Counted from the first letter of the stretch, positions 24,001 to 24,879 are shown. The stretch: DNA of 26,035 bases from CAZMXI01 sp964570205 (GCA_964570205.1 CAZMXI010000061.1:1-26035); one strand, 5' to 3'. Translations and numbers: made by a program. Notes: generated by a model not told the origin, from the letters alone.

Positions 24001-24879
24001 AGCGATGGCGATGCCGATGTCGACATGGCAGACCACTTCGCCTTCCAGCAATCCTACTACAAGCCGGCGGATAGCGCCCATTTCCGGTGGTACTTCGACT
24101 ATACGCAGGATTCCGACGTGGATGCGGCCGACCTGTTCCGGTTCAGCCAGCGCCTGAAGTCGGCCACGCCAGCGCCAGTCCTCACGGGCGTGGTTGTGAA
24201 CGATGGCGAGGCCCAGCGATCAATGGTGAATCGCATCACCATCTCGACTGACAGTCCGGTCGCGGCCGAGGAGGGCGCCTTCGAGGTCATCGGGGCCGGC
24301 GGCCAAGCCAGTCCCGTGCAGGTGGCGGCAGCCGCCGACGGCAAGTCGTTCACGCTGACCTTTGCGGATCCTGCGATGATTGGCGGCTCTCTTCCGGAGG
24401 GAAGCTATCAGCTTATTGTCCATGCCGGCAGGCTGCACAACTTCGCGGGCACATGCTTGTCGGGCGGCGACCAAATACTTGCCCTGCATCGCCTGTTCGG
24501 CGACGGCGACGGTGATGGCGATGTGGATATGGCGGATGTGTTTCGCTTCCAGCAGTCCTACTACAAGGACTCGACAGATCCCGCATTCCGCTGGTACTTC
24601 GATTACGACGGCGATGACGATGTGGACGCTGCCGACCTGTTCCAGATTCATCGCCGCCTTGCCCCTCTGCCGGCCCGCAAGCTTGCTGCTCTAACGCGCA
24701 ATAGCAGCCACGAGGCACGCGCTGTCAGGGCGCGAAGCGGCAACAGGGAAGCGGTCGGATGTCGAATGGTCAAGGCCTCTCTGGGCAGGCAGCGCGATGC
24801 GCGGTCGTGTGACGGTGACGTGGATGCCGCGACGCTGGTGCAGATACGCCGCGAATTTCGAAAGGTGTTCCGGCATTGA
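1..24879 (+). CDS. Giant multi-domain secreted/surface protein (CARDB, He_PIG, Rhs-like, hydrolase, PKD, metzincin, dockerin), 5'-partial
   Basis: The frame is open from base 1 to the TGA at 24877-24879, giving at least 8,292 residues with no internal stop. The GTG at 28 is only the first start-like codon; nine sense codons precede it, so the true start and any signal peptide are left of the window. Residue numbers in this annotation count from that GTG (nucleotide = 25 + 3 x residue). The protein is a chain of extracellular beta-sandwich repeats interrupted by two beta-propellers, a toxin-less YD shell, an alpha/beta hydrolase and a metzincin-like zinc protease, and it ends in two dockerin-like modules. 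Planctomycetes encode giant exoproteins with a similar domain order, mostly uncharacterised. The likely place is the cell surface or matrix, with roles in adhesion, scaffolding or polymer processing; that role is inferred from domains. A PEP-CTERM gene follows after a short gap, consistent with an operon. Third-base codon preference changes along the gene, suggesting mosaic assembly. Confidence 0.93.
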   Translation, partial: TDREYANDSVGSADGITLNASGTGKAGSVAGTIMAGQSGNVDEDYFSLGTIEAGQTVMLSVRLPATSTLRPFVEIRDASDRVVSIATNPSEAVARADIATAGDYYAVVVARAGQGGQGQYVLDAAIQSTSELNFADMAVSSIVAPETAQSGQTINVKWTAGNFGAVATPGNRWYDRVVLSPNDKYGDGDDIQIGVFEHNGALAVGATYDVEVDIPLPLGIAGDFMVLVATDSANDVAEFIFEQNNVSAFSKPLTVSATPAADLGPSNLAVPALGFQGQPATITWTVTNSGAGETGTGRPGETVSSWTDRLVLSRNTIYGDGDDIMLAEVPRNSALGAGDSYAGTFTGALPGGVTGEFYVFVFADSGNAVYQGADTTSNLAMSGGTLAIAQRSYSDLVVMSVTAPENAVAGDELLVQWTLQNTALAVAETPAAWHDRIVLSTNNTVGDSDDRVVQTLAHTGVLGIGASSLSSQTITVPADLSGSYKLFVVTDSSNEVYEFNHEQNNVSPAATLNITRNSADLIVEAVGAPATALSGQAAQISWRVRNQGNATTPVSSWVDRILISVNNVLDGAASEIGQVTHAEALAANSTYTSEGAFTLPEGIAGSYHVFVVTDYANSVPEYEFDFNNLGRTATPIAVTERPAPDLVVASVTQPSTAVPGSPMTVSWQVINAGGGATGAAWVDDVYLSPDGMINNAIRVARIDMPKALGAGEGYTSSATFTTPGVADGAFRILVITDATGQVYENTAESNNSRASDPMQIIHPDLRVAITSAPAAADSAGSILIEWHVSNAGTASAQPGMSGWVDRVYLSSDATLNAADLVLGTVPRSEAVVNGEGYDSTLTVTLPVELSGPYYLIVRTDADGALVEQESENNNEDHAALEIALSPYADLAVSDVVAPTLTVDDPAKVLLSWKVTNIGTGAGLTGTWDDAVILSTDQVIGNGDDRLLASFTHSGLLSDGESYVRSEQFLLPPALVGRYYLYVRTDSTNVVFENGSKVNNLDRAPAFFDVMPIPYADMVVDSVTPGAGAFSGQEMSVTWTVRNQGIGTTNGDAWSDRIYLAANADGSGRILLGDRSHLGFVQPNDGYTRTAAVTLPEGISGTYYLVLETPGSSHPGGVPFEFIYTGNNSRVSDAFTVSLTLPPDLMVSDIVAPATAEEGSNIDITWTATNNGPGVANGSWEDRVYLRAFGATQLQPLGSFTYVGPLAAGKSYTRREQFKLPLHINNQYEILIETDAGKAVYEHEKEDNNTLADDTTIAISVRPRPDLRVNQVIAPATVDAGAAFSAEFVVGNHGPVATTNPTWTDNVYLSLDDKVTSDDILIGSYSNGSALDSTESYRTITATTTVPMRYRGTVYVLVSADHGNGMDEWPNEANNIGLAAVYVNPLPFADLVMQDVVAPAQAFEGNTIEVRYTVTNLGAGPSDVGGWKEQVWLGKDKTRPHPGTGDVLLATFDYSGGILDKNAGYDRVRSVMLPASVVSGTYYIIPWVDPFTQVLEDTLAINVNPDDPHEVDNNNYKARAINVIGTPPPPILPAEIAVTAVAADATGVAGTPYSFSWTVQNNGAGATRSGWIDYVYLSDTPTLSGPGNRWSLGAWGNVKAMQSGESYTNTQTVLLNPAAQGQYLIVRTEFNDADMTNNQAVSATSVTRVIPDLQVTNITPAALGLSGETTSIQYTVTNTSNAPIWSGTQYWTDQIWISKDPTFIQHRAIRLGRVQHSNATPLGASESYTNTFTAALPEGISGDYYVYIFANTDSDRPAEAAWPFDSGGNDGNLYHFSKHAYEDTRNNTGQGQLPIILYEPDLRVTSIGLPATIVSGQSLDVAVTVRNFGTRATRVSSWNDALYLSHDTSLDNRDYLLSNDAGTDARVRHVGVLNAGDSYTVTFHVTAPYGIGGQFNFLAFTDSTVERSGWVPSDIGEHLPGVAGGGGGEVVEFTGEGNNITAIEATIDPATPPDLKVTRIDIPNRITRGQPFTVTYQVSNDSAGPTAPQHGTWDDLIFLSRDAMLDLRADRYLGGSIHRGGLSGHADYEQTLTFTAPGDLLGAWYVFVITDPARYDARGGVFEGPNERNNDASAGPLVIELPPPVDLQVTDITLPSSARSGELVHIDWLVSNVSNEPLNGAWSDSVYLSKDATWDINDRPIGRASYSGALAAHGQYTLGLDTLLPPAEPGDYRIIVRTDIFNQVYEAELEANNRMASAGAMNVAVDELVLGAPLTIHLNPGQEKLYQLTVPQEQTLRLAAIAGRIDVSNQVFVRYNAAPSSASFDATNQGGLGWRLTAIIPSTQPGRYYVMLRGFSGPADGADVTILAETLPLVITGVQTDRGGDSRTVTLTITGAQFRDNAIVKLVRPGIAEFEPLERKVINSSRIIAIFDFTDAPHGLYDLLIINPNGDEAVIPYRFLVERAIEPEVTIGIGGPRVIPAGDIGTYSVALQNLGNLDAPYTFFQVGVPELNINPYVYGLRYLDFSTNVKGTPESAAGTANATVPWVTINSTTNTTGQLDASGYLYDAFADGFSGFTFNVATYPGLREMAARAFDAFRQKMARFFPDLDAILEQGQSHIGEWWQAVKDKASEIEPALGPLLDQIDFVGLFEQNVAVPSECEIVFIPYRFHVYAAATTMTRAEYVQMQLGEAGKLRAAILADPEAPAALVALAADEATWGDLYLASLEEAGLLRPDGSIPPIRTQQHIVSLMSVLSAGILFGPAGSDIRGTGDLPAFFESVRKWYGNEDNKLAEIEYWDDRMCMHGKTGEIPVPALPEFEDFDLGLSNPTQFEAFRIYVPWMAFDQRSSGLPADFQVNGPAPVDGSEFQALDFSQLLAGEAQTQRLASISGPQTFDTEGWLPVGQSLPYSINFKNPETASSYVHQIQIASPIDLNLDGRSFALGDMKIGKITIHMPAGQSMYQGDIDMSNSLGFILRVSAGIDLYSGTATWLIQAIDPLTGEVLQDPDKGLLPPNTALDEGAGYVSYSIEVKEDAATSSKVTAQARVLMDNLAPEDTASLTQMVDGQAPKTTLMVDRVAGTDAYSVNWSVADDTGGSGFKHVTLYVAVDGGDFVIWQRQLADAQGSAVYEGESGHTYEFLALATDIAGNRESPEFGVSAADDGSSVNLGSLPTVESTTEPNFGIAPTPSTEPSTNPLFALALQQQPNAPPLANPSEFSTVMAPFVAQAFATGIEQSSANIGPMAIAETPDGDFLVSGGSNRGQIFRFSSSGGTATTPWVTLDVPIFNLAFDNASRLWATTGGGPLLQLDPTSGAVISRIGDGLTMGLAVELSTGLIYVGSSHGVESYDPEAGTFTHYSRDLDLRISSLAFDSYGNLWAATWPDRRQVVRFDDTQRAQLMLSFDSDIDSIAFGQADTQLEDLLFISHNSSDLTMVDSATLQQTTIARGGTRGDVVITTRDGRVLLSQSNQVDVINPAYAPFVMATNPPHGAVVPLPLSFISVTFDQDMCVGDSTNTASVIDPENYQLAGATVGNAAIQSVIYDVATRTALITFQSLLPDEYTLTVSDRVSSILGLHLAGDYSTQFLAAEDLTAYVSVQFSTARSDRFADTVSYDVVITNNGDAPIIVPLLLTLDPARGYPGVPQRALGQTADGKWMIDLSESLDATRVLAPGASTTGWTLTIDNPQNRRVEFASGVVAQAAPNRAPVFDSAPLVAAAATEAYVYDANATDPDGHAVVYALVAGPAGMLVDPATGIVTWTPQNADLSKTPVAIGAFDTRGALTIQQFVIDVAGGNHAPAFTGLSDQLNGIEGAALQLQVQAVDADGNSLIFWADNLPPGASFDPTTQQLNWTPDYEAAGTYNNVQFVVSDGLTQTVIQLNIVIAEGRPPLTLIAPSSFTIREGDRVRIPLQATSAEPDKLEFWAEWLPRGAFVHPVTGLFDWTPDYTQHGVFVLTFNAADGVETRSVTTTFTVINANAAPQFIQQEGWEMYEGQTLSLRAFATDPDNPFYEPPIRGADGSPVYTMGGFKPTVVVTHGPLPAGATFDPLTTELRWVPDYSQAGDYSVTFTATDDGDGTGTPLTSTITVPIHVLNLNRAPVITPLDPATLAKDATIDIAISATDPEGNPIAFAAMNESPGFPLPSFMSLTDNHDGTAVLHVAPHAGDRGGYGVIVHATDDGDGGSSSPLTSSYTFVVSVTSVNEPPKWRFTHNAIAVAGQPFAMTVRADDPDQENLSFSLQGLPASATLTAGAIYGTATLAWLPTAADSGSYNVTFTVIDSGGAGASSLFDTAQITLVVKDANAAPSLSPVGNQTLAEGQTLTINLASNDADGDTVFYTVESLPAGASFDQATGVFVWKSDFNDAGRYSVTFGVSDGQLANSETVALTVDNTNRPPEFVALGDQLITEGNEVRFSVVAGDVDGDPVVYSAISGMPAGAQFNGQTGLFFWTPDYTQSGEYTVTFAAQDTSSGLDTLSVKVRVGNVNRTPTLQISDHTVQLGRQVSFLVHGSDPDINTTLQYSATSMPQGAAIDSATGRFTWTPGPAQAGEYVVTLRVSDGQAATEKNMVLLASAAPAVPDVVIELTPSFPALPNQNVLVHVIADSLADVVSLSLTLNGQGIALDSDGRATVRWGAPGKATLIATAIDADGFVGTATRQLKIRDEQDTTAPVVSFADSLPQSVLRSTTAIIGTVSDLNIDWWRLEIASSASGSFSLLASGESPITNGALASIDPSELANGFYTLRLTARDITGRQSQASVLIEVNTPTKPAAYVRTETELVTSLGGVPFALVRMYSSLDAGRTGAFGNGWSYGNRDVRVQTNVMPTGSEQFGLFGAFAVDTRLYLTLPGTATRVGFSFTPTVQAIAGRTFYRPAWTADVADGWTLSSVSTLLVKSGGRFYDASTGQPYNPQSAAFDGPDYTLTAPDGTICQIDTLRGVIEQQLPAGGCLFFSDSGVIGSVGPAMQFTRDSAGRIASVAAPDGTTLVYQYDAEGNLVAVRNLLAGASARHGYDSANRLITAISNTTTSQTIIYRQGTAPRVSAIQADLGGATQFVDNVHMGSVSAGTSQVFAFSIRQSEINATALHRVIVRVELAATSGSSFDPATPSVAGLAPLGVRHMEGQVVALFGIDKEGTYQLLIGANTGGAYELRLSIAADVDHSGAVDGTDSALIATGNPLYDADGDGLTNSADAQLLMANYGFIANAAPTVNASFPTQLTHVDLLTAIQLENVVSDPNGDRVYYRIVGATNGTARLTVDGTGLLFMPALGYSGPASVTLLADDGFNVSDPAVVQFHVSDAPLLSLDFSQRRPLMDLGQSVSLLIIGQFADQADVALPLDYVNAHILDTSVATLSSSGLITGNALGHTVLVVSRGDIMAATAVGVGVPTDNRELVAQVFGIDAYPDAVTLASGGQRQIVVSLAQIQQIFISNAADGTHYFIGDRSVVIVTPDGLIQAVGEGQTTITIIHGSAEETITVKVEPAKIGPYPVDSAGAIVQGPEGFQVSIGPGQLSDAATVNITKIEEAALPVPLPNQFQYAAAFTLDVIGADLNGPVQIAAPVDTNIAAPGDKVWFFQEVELPDENGILHKYWATMDLGTVGADGVARTTSPPFPGLSRRGNVLVARASQPIGIIRLNAEALKGMIWASAAAFGVVCMFGATGGVIGTSFGLALAGTILATGMLPLALQAADITMWRAYGRNAVGATMTVTPPAGIADDIVTLTASIPALPAPGDDPNITAADTVVDPGSGEIILNIAGDNFIVAAAGQTLADTQVVFTMKDRRVIVPASAYLSAAGIGTTGGEFSLLVPPTVLLGLAKVTVERPNVAASDSTGGWDASQPITIKNKNGFGFIGKVIGPETAVEVIDINRTKIPQIDDQTLSDELVVKRVPLNGATPFKTVAIDDLSQVFVATDRGVYVIDATTLQVFDVDPTTPAIDYIKMPDGKGVTALAVDPKHRYLYAAGYDAVWVIDLLPSSPLFHKVDAAHSMTSIGSPIGLINDIAVDRDGRKLYVLAPATRLFGGTTAWSAGGNDRGFVYVFNVDEADRPQTGKPNSRKWRQTIGTLNGGVEPFDIANTTSANEMAFSSRLDIRNGFHTIKVTNDDPLAYSAAVGTVSLHLNETAEKYQLDIRNATGVVVTPDRQWAFVGDWAVPLSLTANNSLWAVEYEETHFYGAKVGIINDPFGATPTLYTVTMPIPLGFIEDLALSSDGQKLYVNFREFGNLAVYDVEEFKAAAKKMFNGSAAHEREKRPVDHPDVERWSTGININLAPIEVEKLDRGLSLQPNDPLQLIAPQGNLDVHGTAGPLEFRWEIDVDQLGTADYQSYLYVSSQDSGDGLWPDDVQRDRGAFSADTSWTGNDSNPNRIFTTKDGAGMTAGKVYSVDENGVLTPTGGSVAPNQVLIKFDEKWRKFLTGGQNYYWGVELDAGNFSAWESTAFKALPIQTCKPYNGVTILTHGFQLGFSINNDAYQQPAHFMELARQIAAAGGDGVVLSYNKLTGKWTDLATHLDGAAALKSGRPVVLVSDWNKESDISDSGFAEAAADAIFASLADLNTQTGGDLFDSPLHFIGHSRGTVVNSEIIQRMGTYFPDVKDIQMTTLDPHDFDQKSLDIPVGNTISGAATILQAVSGLATLLGNVPLGIALYTWGNRLSSIVSTAEKVGLAISPIPYSEFKDPDVKVWENIAFADNYYQTTAFSDPPPTTATPNGRSISEADINHSLNGLAGFTKDDFDNFMLGGFGGPHSRVTHWYAGTATLDILEFAGSPIFRRVTDEGIALEVFGTATPWGDFSADPWYFSNVATITGSDVAKRSMMLNRLPSAGMGSAVVGVWEGVANGWYFSSAGGGEEFRPKNTAARTPVATDNTEVSKHTGDPAVPGIFNGNFENGTRQSILYQKILSDFKVSGISIGEKIVLPGDTGRFPLSFEVPGWSFQGGSGFAINGISIPGLVSLDPLDLTGLFVVETNIGTLMKKFLIKVWEQAADAIINRMLNGITGRPTKTPLDAAPEDFEAGGALERFGDWNTYSRWFSRYWSDDSTNKQRADTIDAFSKGLDTAISTWIVPLLGDIPLGIGQTASDLFKWLEIGGSQPTSIQALKDYISKAIEEVLFGKLLAEFAQSDSALFMGGASILKTALKEGFDLATIGALSDISDEIISALVNLTTITHNRFYVPDTAEEVAFDIITPVIASNNIGIEVILTIDGHDVVDERVPFNVGFFRRDTYRVAIPKSAQGKMATLTLKHYGMEDVGLIASILDPERPDALPDDILANLSQLFLLDNVRFNGQIRKMSVSPTVTLKESETATITVEVKPADPANPGTFSIDWGDETTPTPISIAATGGTYTATHVYQDNGDYIITAKVNGQHPETSTTNYSVKNSNPIVTNATLSRTVANAGMHEVTLSGGRITDPSPKDDTFKVYVDWGDGTPLGSPITLGPADMKPGGVWFVPDLKHTYADDARSHAPQDSYAVKLIVRDKDYSPSSGVAGLLDDTGEAVQSFTLEVDNVPPLLTVLTAPPVTVSVGDFVDLTGAFKFRDPEWGATETWTYSIDWGDGLLTNSGSPTITQPGSKGVFTEGVFGKARRYTEVGTKTIIVTISDDDTGQATQSFTVNVVASLDVSGTPVPSSSPQLTADAARLLLASAISRWTAAGFYGQEMHSLQGIDISIADLGKGRLGMFTGTTLVLDDDAAGFGWFVDPTPNGNEEFSAGLQPWQLHAWAESAATGRIDLLTAMMHELGHAAGLPDVDPTVDPTRLMTGILEAGTRLLPSSLDVASVLGNPAIVHSLDAAGIINGSFNVSDPALPNFGWTARGDATVAGGVGVLGEDSSILSSLSQSFILPADAHTLSFTVVRANLHSSDCNPPDAFEVAMVDAKTGAALRGISSGLSNTDALLNIQADGRVYYSPAVWTPGLVASGEIVPLNQAMTFTIDISSLAAGTEAALYFDLLGFGAADSSVSIDNVRIDGGLEEGPQLQSFTVNDGAEQRSMVTSLTLQFDRLVNLANNALTLTSAAGEVAFTTANPSGDGRTIVLSFSGTAIIGASLPDESYALSVHAAGVSGSTGLPMVGGDQVFAFHRLFGDSDGDADVDMADHFAFQQSYYKPADSAHFRWYFDYTQDSDVDAADLFRFSQRLKSATPAPVLTGVVVNDGEAQRSMVNRITISTDSPVAAEEGAFEVIGAGGQASPVQVAAAADGKSFTLTFADPAMIGGSLPEGSYQLIVHAGRLHNFAGTCLSGGDQILALHRLFGDGDGDGDVDMADVFRFQQSYYKDSTDPAFRWYFDYDGDDDVDAADLFQIHRRLAPLPARKLAALTRNSSHEARAVRARSGNREAVGCRMVKASLGRQRDARSCDGDVDAATLVQIRREFRKVFRH
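28..390 (+). other. PPC-like beta domain at the visible N-terminus of the giant protein
   Basis: Residues 1-121 read as a bacterial pre-peptidase C-terminal (PPC)-like beta-sandwich. The pattern is 'GTI..GQ....DEDYFSLGTIEAGQTVMLSV', then 'PFVEIRD' and a closing 'GDYYAVVVARAG..GQYVLDA' strand. This is the usual order in the family: a D-x-Y/D-x-F core strand, a solvent-facing Asp, and a G-x-Y-x-L/V-x-V-x-A strand. In planctomycetal giant proteins such domains commonly come just before the CARDB array. No catalytic residues are expected. The domain probably begins a little upstream of the window. Confidence 0.6.
400..6610 (+). repeat. Array of 16 tandem CARDB-type repeats (about 120 residues each)
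   Basis: Residues about 125-2195 form 16 divergent copies of a CARDB (cell adhesion related domain found in bacteria) unit. Copies begin near nucleotides 400, 781, 1171, 1555, 1930, 2287, 2662, 3043, 3424, 3790, 4162, 4597, 4948, 5395, 5854 and 6250. Each opens with '[AP]DLxVxxVxxP', continues with a Trp-containing 'xWTVxNxG' strand, then 'WxDRVYLSxD', a 'LGxGxSYT' turn and 'LPxGISGxYYxxVxTD', and closes with an acidic 'NExNN'-type loop. The copies differ clearly in sequence, so the array is old rather than recently expanded. Copies 11, 13 and 14 carry insertions; copy 14 contains a glycine run near 5770. CARDB units are beta-sandwiches used as spacers or adhesion modules. Several carry GDGDD loops that could bind calcium, which is inference. 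Confidence 0.88.
6613..7200 (+). other. PPC-like domain followed by an IPT/TIG-like Ig domain
   Basis: Residues 2196-2306 look like a second PPC-like beta domain: 'HLNPGQEKLYQLTVPQEQTLRL' followed by 'QPGRYYVMLRG'. Residues 2307-2391 resemble an IPT/TIG Ig-like fold. They open with 'PLVITGVQTDRGGDSRTVTL', continue with 'TGAQFRDNAIVKLV', and close with 'GLYDLLIINPNGDEA', the usual 'Y-x-L-x-V-x-N-P-x-G' ending of TIG-like domains. Both are structural, non-enzymatic modules that cap the CARDB array. Confidence 0.55.
7201..8500 (+). other. Mixed beta/alpha linker region of the giant protein
   Basis: Residues about 2392-2825 start with an NEW3/DUF11-like beta stretch ('IPAGDIGTYSVALQNLGNLD'). About 210 residues rich in Ala, Glu, Asp and Leu follow (nucleotides 7560-8200) that should be helical, including 'FRQKMARFFPDLDAILEQGQ' and 'ADEATWGDLYLASLEEAGLL'. 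I recognise no catalytic motif. Similar helical inserts at this position, just before a DUF7619-like domain, occur in other planctomycetal giant proteins, judged from memory of the family. Their role is unknown. Confidence 0.45.
8500..9290 (+). other. DUF7619-like domain plus Ig-like domain
   Basis: Residues about 2825-2986 match the DUF7619-type pattern 'PYSINFKNPETA', then 'IDLNLDGRSFALGDMKIG', 'ATWLIQAIDPLTGE', 'GLLPPN' and 'GYVSYSIEVK', ending in 'MDNLAPEDT'. This is a recurrent module in long bacterial exoproteins that usually precedes an Ig-like domain. The next segment, about residues 2995-3088, fits such a domain: 'SVNWSVADDTGGSGFKHVTL', 'HTYEFLALATDIAGNRES'. Both are structural. No known ligand can be read from the sequence. 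Confidence 0.6.
9520..10245 (+). other. First beta-propeller (NHL/SMP-30-like) of the giant protein
   Basis: Residues about 3165-3407 contain repeated four-strand blade signatures: 'PMAIAETPDGDFLVSGG', 'NLAFDNASRLWATTGGGPL', 'GLAVELSTGLIYVGSSHGV', 'LAFDSYGNLWAATWPD' and 'VVITTRDGRVLLSQSNQV'. The repeated 'LAFDxxGxLWAAT' phrase is typical of NHL or Vgb/SMP-30-like propellers. Five to six blades are visible. In exoproteins these folds usually bind ligands, and no enzymatic metal site is obvious. Confidence 0.6.
10246..10915 (+). other. SbsA-like Ig domain and DUF11-like beta segment
   Basis: Residues about 3407-3517 follow the bacterial Ig-like (Big_5/SbsA) pattern: 'ATNPPHGAVVPLPLSFISVT' then 'FDQDM', and later 'LPDEYTLTVSDRVSSILGLH'. 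The following segment, 'VSYDVVITNNGDAPIIVPLL' and on to 'RVEFASGVVAQ', resembles a DUF11-like strand pair that leads directly into the He_PIG array. Both are structural. Confidence 0.5.
10918..13528 (+). repeat. Nine tandem He_PIG/cadherin-like repeats
   Basis: Residues 3631-4500 form nine units of about 90-115 residues. Each begins with an 'NxxP' hinge (NRAP, NHAP, RPPL, NAAP, NRAP, NEPP, NAAP, NRPP, NRTP). A typical unit then carries 'EGxxLxxxxxAxDxDGxxLxYxxxxLPxGAxFDxxTGxFxWTPDYxQxGxYxVTFxxxDG'. This is the He_PIG (putative Ig) signature. The DPDG/DADG loops and NxxP hinges resemble calcium-rigidified cadherin-like rods. Units 4-6 depart from the core pattern, with an insertion in unit 4. 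A rigid spacer is the likely role. Confidence 0.85.
13528..14095 (+). other. Two Ig-like domains before the YD shell
   Basis: Residues about 4501-4690 read as two beta-sandwich units. The first runs from 'DVVIELTPSFPALPNQNVLV' to 'ATAIDADGFVGTATRQLKIR'. The second begins 'TTAPVVSFADSLPQSV' and ends 'NGFYTLRLTARDITGRQSQA'. The closing 'LRLTARDxxGR' phrase commonly precedes a teneurin/Rhs-type shell, as it does here. There are no catalytic features. Confidence 0.5.
14110..14930 (+). other. Short Rhs/teneurin-like YD shell region without toxin
   Basis: Residues about 4695-4968 resemble the entry to an Rhs/YD-repeat shell: 'FALVRMYSSLDAGRTGAFGN' followed by 'GWSYGNRD', then 'YLTLPGTATRVGFSFTPT', 'FYRPAWTAD', 'PDYTLTAPDGTICQID', and YD-type units 'FTRDSAGRIASVAAPDGTT', 'YQYDAEGNLVAVRN' and 'HGYDSANRLITAISN'. 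Classical Rhs proteins carry many YD repeats, a conserved DPxGL-type core end and a polymorphic C-terminal toxin. Here only about three YD units remain and the chain passes straight into more beta domains. A structural remnant or reduced shell is therefore more likely than a toxin carrier. Confidence 0.65.
15256..15396 (+). other. Internal dockerin-like EF-hand pair
   Basis: Residues about 5077-5123 hold two calcium-loop motifs, 'DVDHSGAVDGTD' and 'DADGDGLTNSAD', the second followed by 'AQLLMANYGF'. Spacing and sequence match a dockerin type I-like pair of F-hand repeats. The position is unusual for a true dockerin, because it is internal, following a PPC-like beta segment (14930-15255) and preceding cadherin-like domains. 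It may act as a calcium-stabilised hinge rather than a cohesin-binding tail. Confidence 0.6.
15400..16665 (+). other. Cadherin-like, Big_2-like and ZU5-like domains
   Basis: A cadherin-like unit comes first: 'VVSDPNGDRVYYRIV', 'LLFMPALGYSGPASVTLLAD' and 'DGFN'. Two Big_2-like stretches follow, 'DTSVATLSSSGLITGNALGH' and 'VTPDGLIQAVGEGQTTITII', both with the S/P-x-G-L-I-x-A/G-x-x-x-G core. Residues about 5408-5547 then resemble a ZU5-like domain: 'AGAIVQGPEGFQVSIGPGQL', 'DAATVNITKI' and 'GDKVWFFQEVELPDENG'. ZU5-like folds in bacterial exoproteins are of unknown function; some relatives elsewhere undergo autoproteolysis, but I see no clear HFS-type cleavage motif here. Confidence 0.5.
16711..16860 (+). 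other. Paired hydrophobic segments inside the giant protein
   Basis: Residues 5562-5611 are strongly hydrophobic and Gly/Ala-rich. Two stretches of about 20 residues, 'IWASAAAFGVVCMFGATGG' and 'FGLALAGTILATGMLPLAL', are separated by 'VIGTS'. They could be a transmembrane hairpin or a buried hydrophobic plug. The segment lies between a ZU5-like and an IPT-like domain, an unexpected place for a membrane span in a secreted protein. Similar segments occur at this position in related planctomycetal giants, judged from memory of the family. Confidence 0.5.
17440..18500 (+). other. Second beta-propeller (YVTN/NHL-like)
   Basis: Residues about 5805-6158 show repeated blade phrases: 'KTVAIDDLSQVFVATDRGVY' followed by 'VIDATT', 'VTALAVDPKHRYLYAAGYDA' followed by 'VWVIDL', 'NDIAVDRDGRKLYVLAP', 'GVVVTPDRQWAFVGDWA' and 'LALSSDGQKLYVNFREFGNL' followed by 'AVYDVE'. 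The recurrent 'V/I-x-x-D-x-x-G-x-x-L-Y-V' strand is typical of YVTN-like surface propellers. An IPT-like stretch (about 16980-17320) precedes it. A protein-interaction or ligand-binding role is likely by family analogy. Confidence 0.65.
19115..20060 (+). other. Embedded alpha/beta hydrolase (lipase/esterase-like) domain
   Basis: Residues about 6363-6678 contain the main marks of an alpha/beta hydrolase. An oxyanion-type 'ILTHGFQLG' strand-turn has its His-Gly at 6374-6375. 'PLHFIGHSRGTVVNSEII' carries the nucleophile elbow G-H-S-R-G with Ser6489. 'QMTTLDPHDFD' follows, where Asp6518 is the likely acid. 'GPHSRVTHWY' offers His6660 or His6665 as the catalytic base. Spacing and order (HG, GxSxG, Asp, His) fit a lipase-like triad, so the domain could be active on an ester or peptide substrate. 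The substrate cannot be read. A hydrolase at this point, after a beta-propeller, recurs in planctomycetal giant proteins. Confidence 0.72.
20398..21640 (+). other. Beta domain with helical insert, unassigned
   Basis: The segment opens with 'PGIFNGNFENGTRQS' and 'EVPGWSFQGGSGFAI', a DUF642 or choice-of-anchor-like jelly-roll start ('NGxFE...PGW'). About 190 residues of predicted amphipathic helix follow (nucleotides 20670-21250), including 'LMKKFLIKVWEQAADAIINR' and 'IPLGIGQTASDLFKWLEI'. The beta part then resumes with 'NNIGIEVILTIDGHDVV' and 'LFLLDNVRFNG', the latter resembling the closing strand of such jelly rolls. This looks like one carbohydrate-binding-type fold split by a helical insertion. 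No enzyme motif is visible. Confidence 0.4.
21640..22610 (+). repeat. Three tandem PKD-like domains
   Basis: Three units carry the PKD signature of a 'DWGDG'-type strand and a later 'HxYxxxGxYxVxxxVxD' strand. Unit 1 has 'FSIDWGDETTPTP' and 'THVYQDNGDYIITAKVNG'. Unit 2 has 'VYVDWGDGTPLG' and 'HTYADDARSH', then 'YAVKLIVRDKDYS'. Unit 3 has 'YSIDWGDGLLTNSG' and 'RRYTEVGTKTIIVTISDDD'. They span residues about 7205-7528 and link the helical region to the metzincin-like domain. PKD domains in secreted hydrolases often bind polymers or act as spacers. Confidence 0.82.
22618..23090 (+). other. Metzincin-like zinc protease domain
   Basis: Residues about 7531-7688 contain 'MHELGHAAGLPDVD', with H7646, E7647, H7650 and D7656 matching the metzincin H-E-x-x-H-x-x-G-x-x-[HD] motif, and a following 'RLMTG' whose M7667 fits the Met-turn. 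Upstream, 'ISRWTAAGF', 'ISIADLGKGRLGMFTG', 'LVLDDDAAGFGWFVDPTP' and 'GRIDLLTAM' match a module frequent in giant planctomycetal and marine-bacterial exoproteins. In many of those the third ligand is His. Here it is Asp, as in some metzincins. Activity is plausible but unproven; self-processing or matrix turnover are possible roles. Confidence 0.72.
23125..23665 (+). other. Jelly-roll-like domain after the protease
   Basis: Residues about 7700-7880 have the layout of a carbohydrate-binding-like jelly roll: 'GIINGSFNVSDPALPNFGWT' opens it, 'LSQSFILPADAHTLSFTV' forms the sheet, and 'SSVSIDNVRIDG' closes it. The opening 'NGSF......GW' and closing 'DNVRI' pair is typical of choice-of-anchor or DUF642-like domains found beside dockerins. 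The ligand is unknown. Confidence 0.5.
23671..24663 (+). repeat. Two tandem Ig-plus-dockerin modules at the C-terminus
   Basis: Two homologous modules lie head to tail (about 23671-24168 and 24178-24663). Each has an Ig-like half ('VNDG..QRSMV', then 'IIGASLPDESYALSVHA' or 'MIGGSLPEGSYQLIVHA', then 'GGDQ') and a dockerin-like half. The dockerin halves run from 'HRLFGDSDGDADVDMAD' (23983) and 'HRLFGDGDGDGDVDMAD' (24487) to 'FDYTQDSDVDAAD' and 'FDYDGDDDVDAAD'. Each has two DxDxDxDxxD calcium loops, as in dockerin type I. The modules are clearly a duplication, with the 'FQQSYYK' and 'FRWYFDY' blocks shared. Such endings are widespread in Planctomycetota; cohesin binding there is mostly untested. 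Confidence 0.82.
24664..24879 (+). other. Atypical basic C-terminal tail with a degenerate dockerin half
   Basis: Planctomycetal proteins of this type usually stop soon after the last dockerin, here 'RRLAPLP'. This frame continues for about 71 residues of Arg/Ser/Ala-rich sequence unlike the rest of the protein, such as 'SSHEARAVRARSGNREAVG'. It then ends with 'DGDVDAATLVQIRREFRKVF', which aligns with 'DDDVDAADLFQIHRRL' of the dockerin just upstream. This suggests a damaged third dockerin repeat joined through low-quality sequence, perhaps by deletion or recombination. Confidence 0.55.

Noticed and set aside
23983..24660. Dockerins as proof of a cellulosome
   Set aside because: Planctomycetal proteins of many kinds carry such dockerin-like endings, and no glycoside hydrolase or classical scaffoldin is visible in the window.
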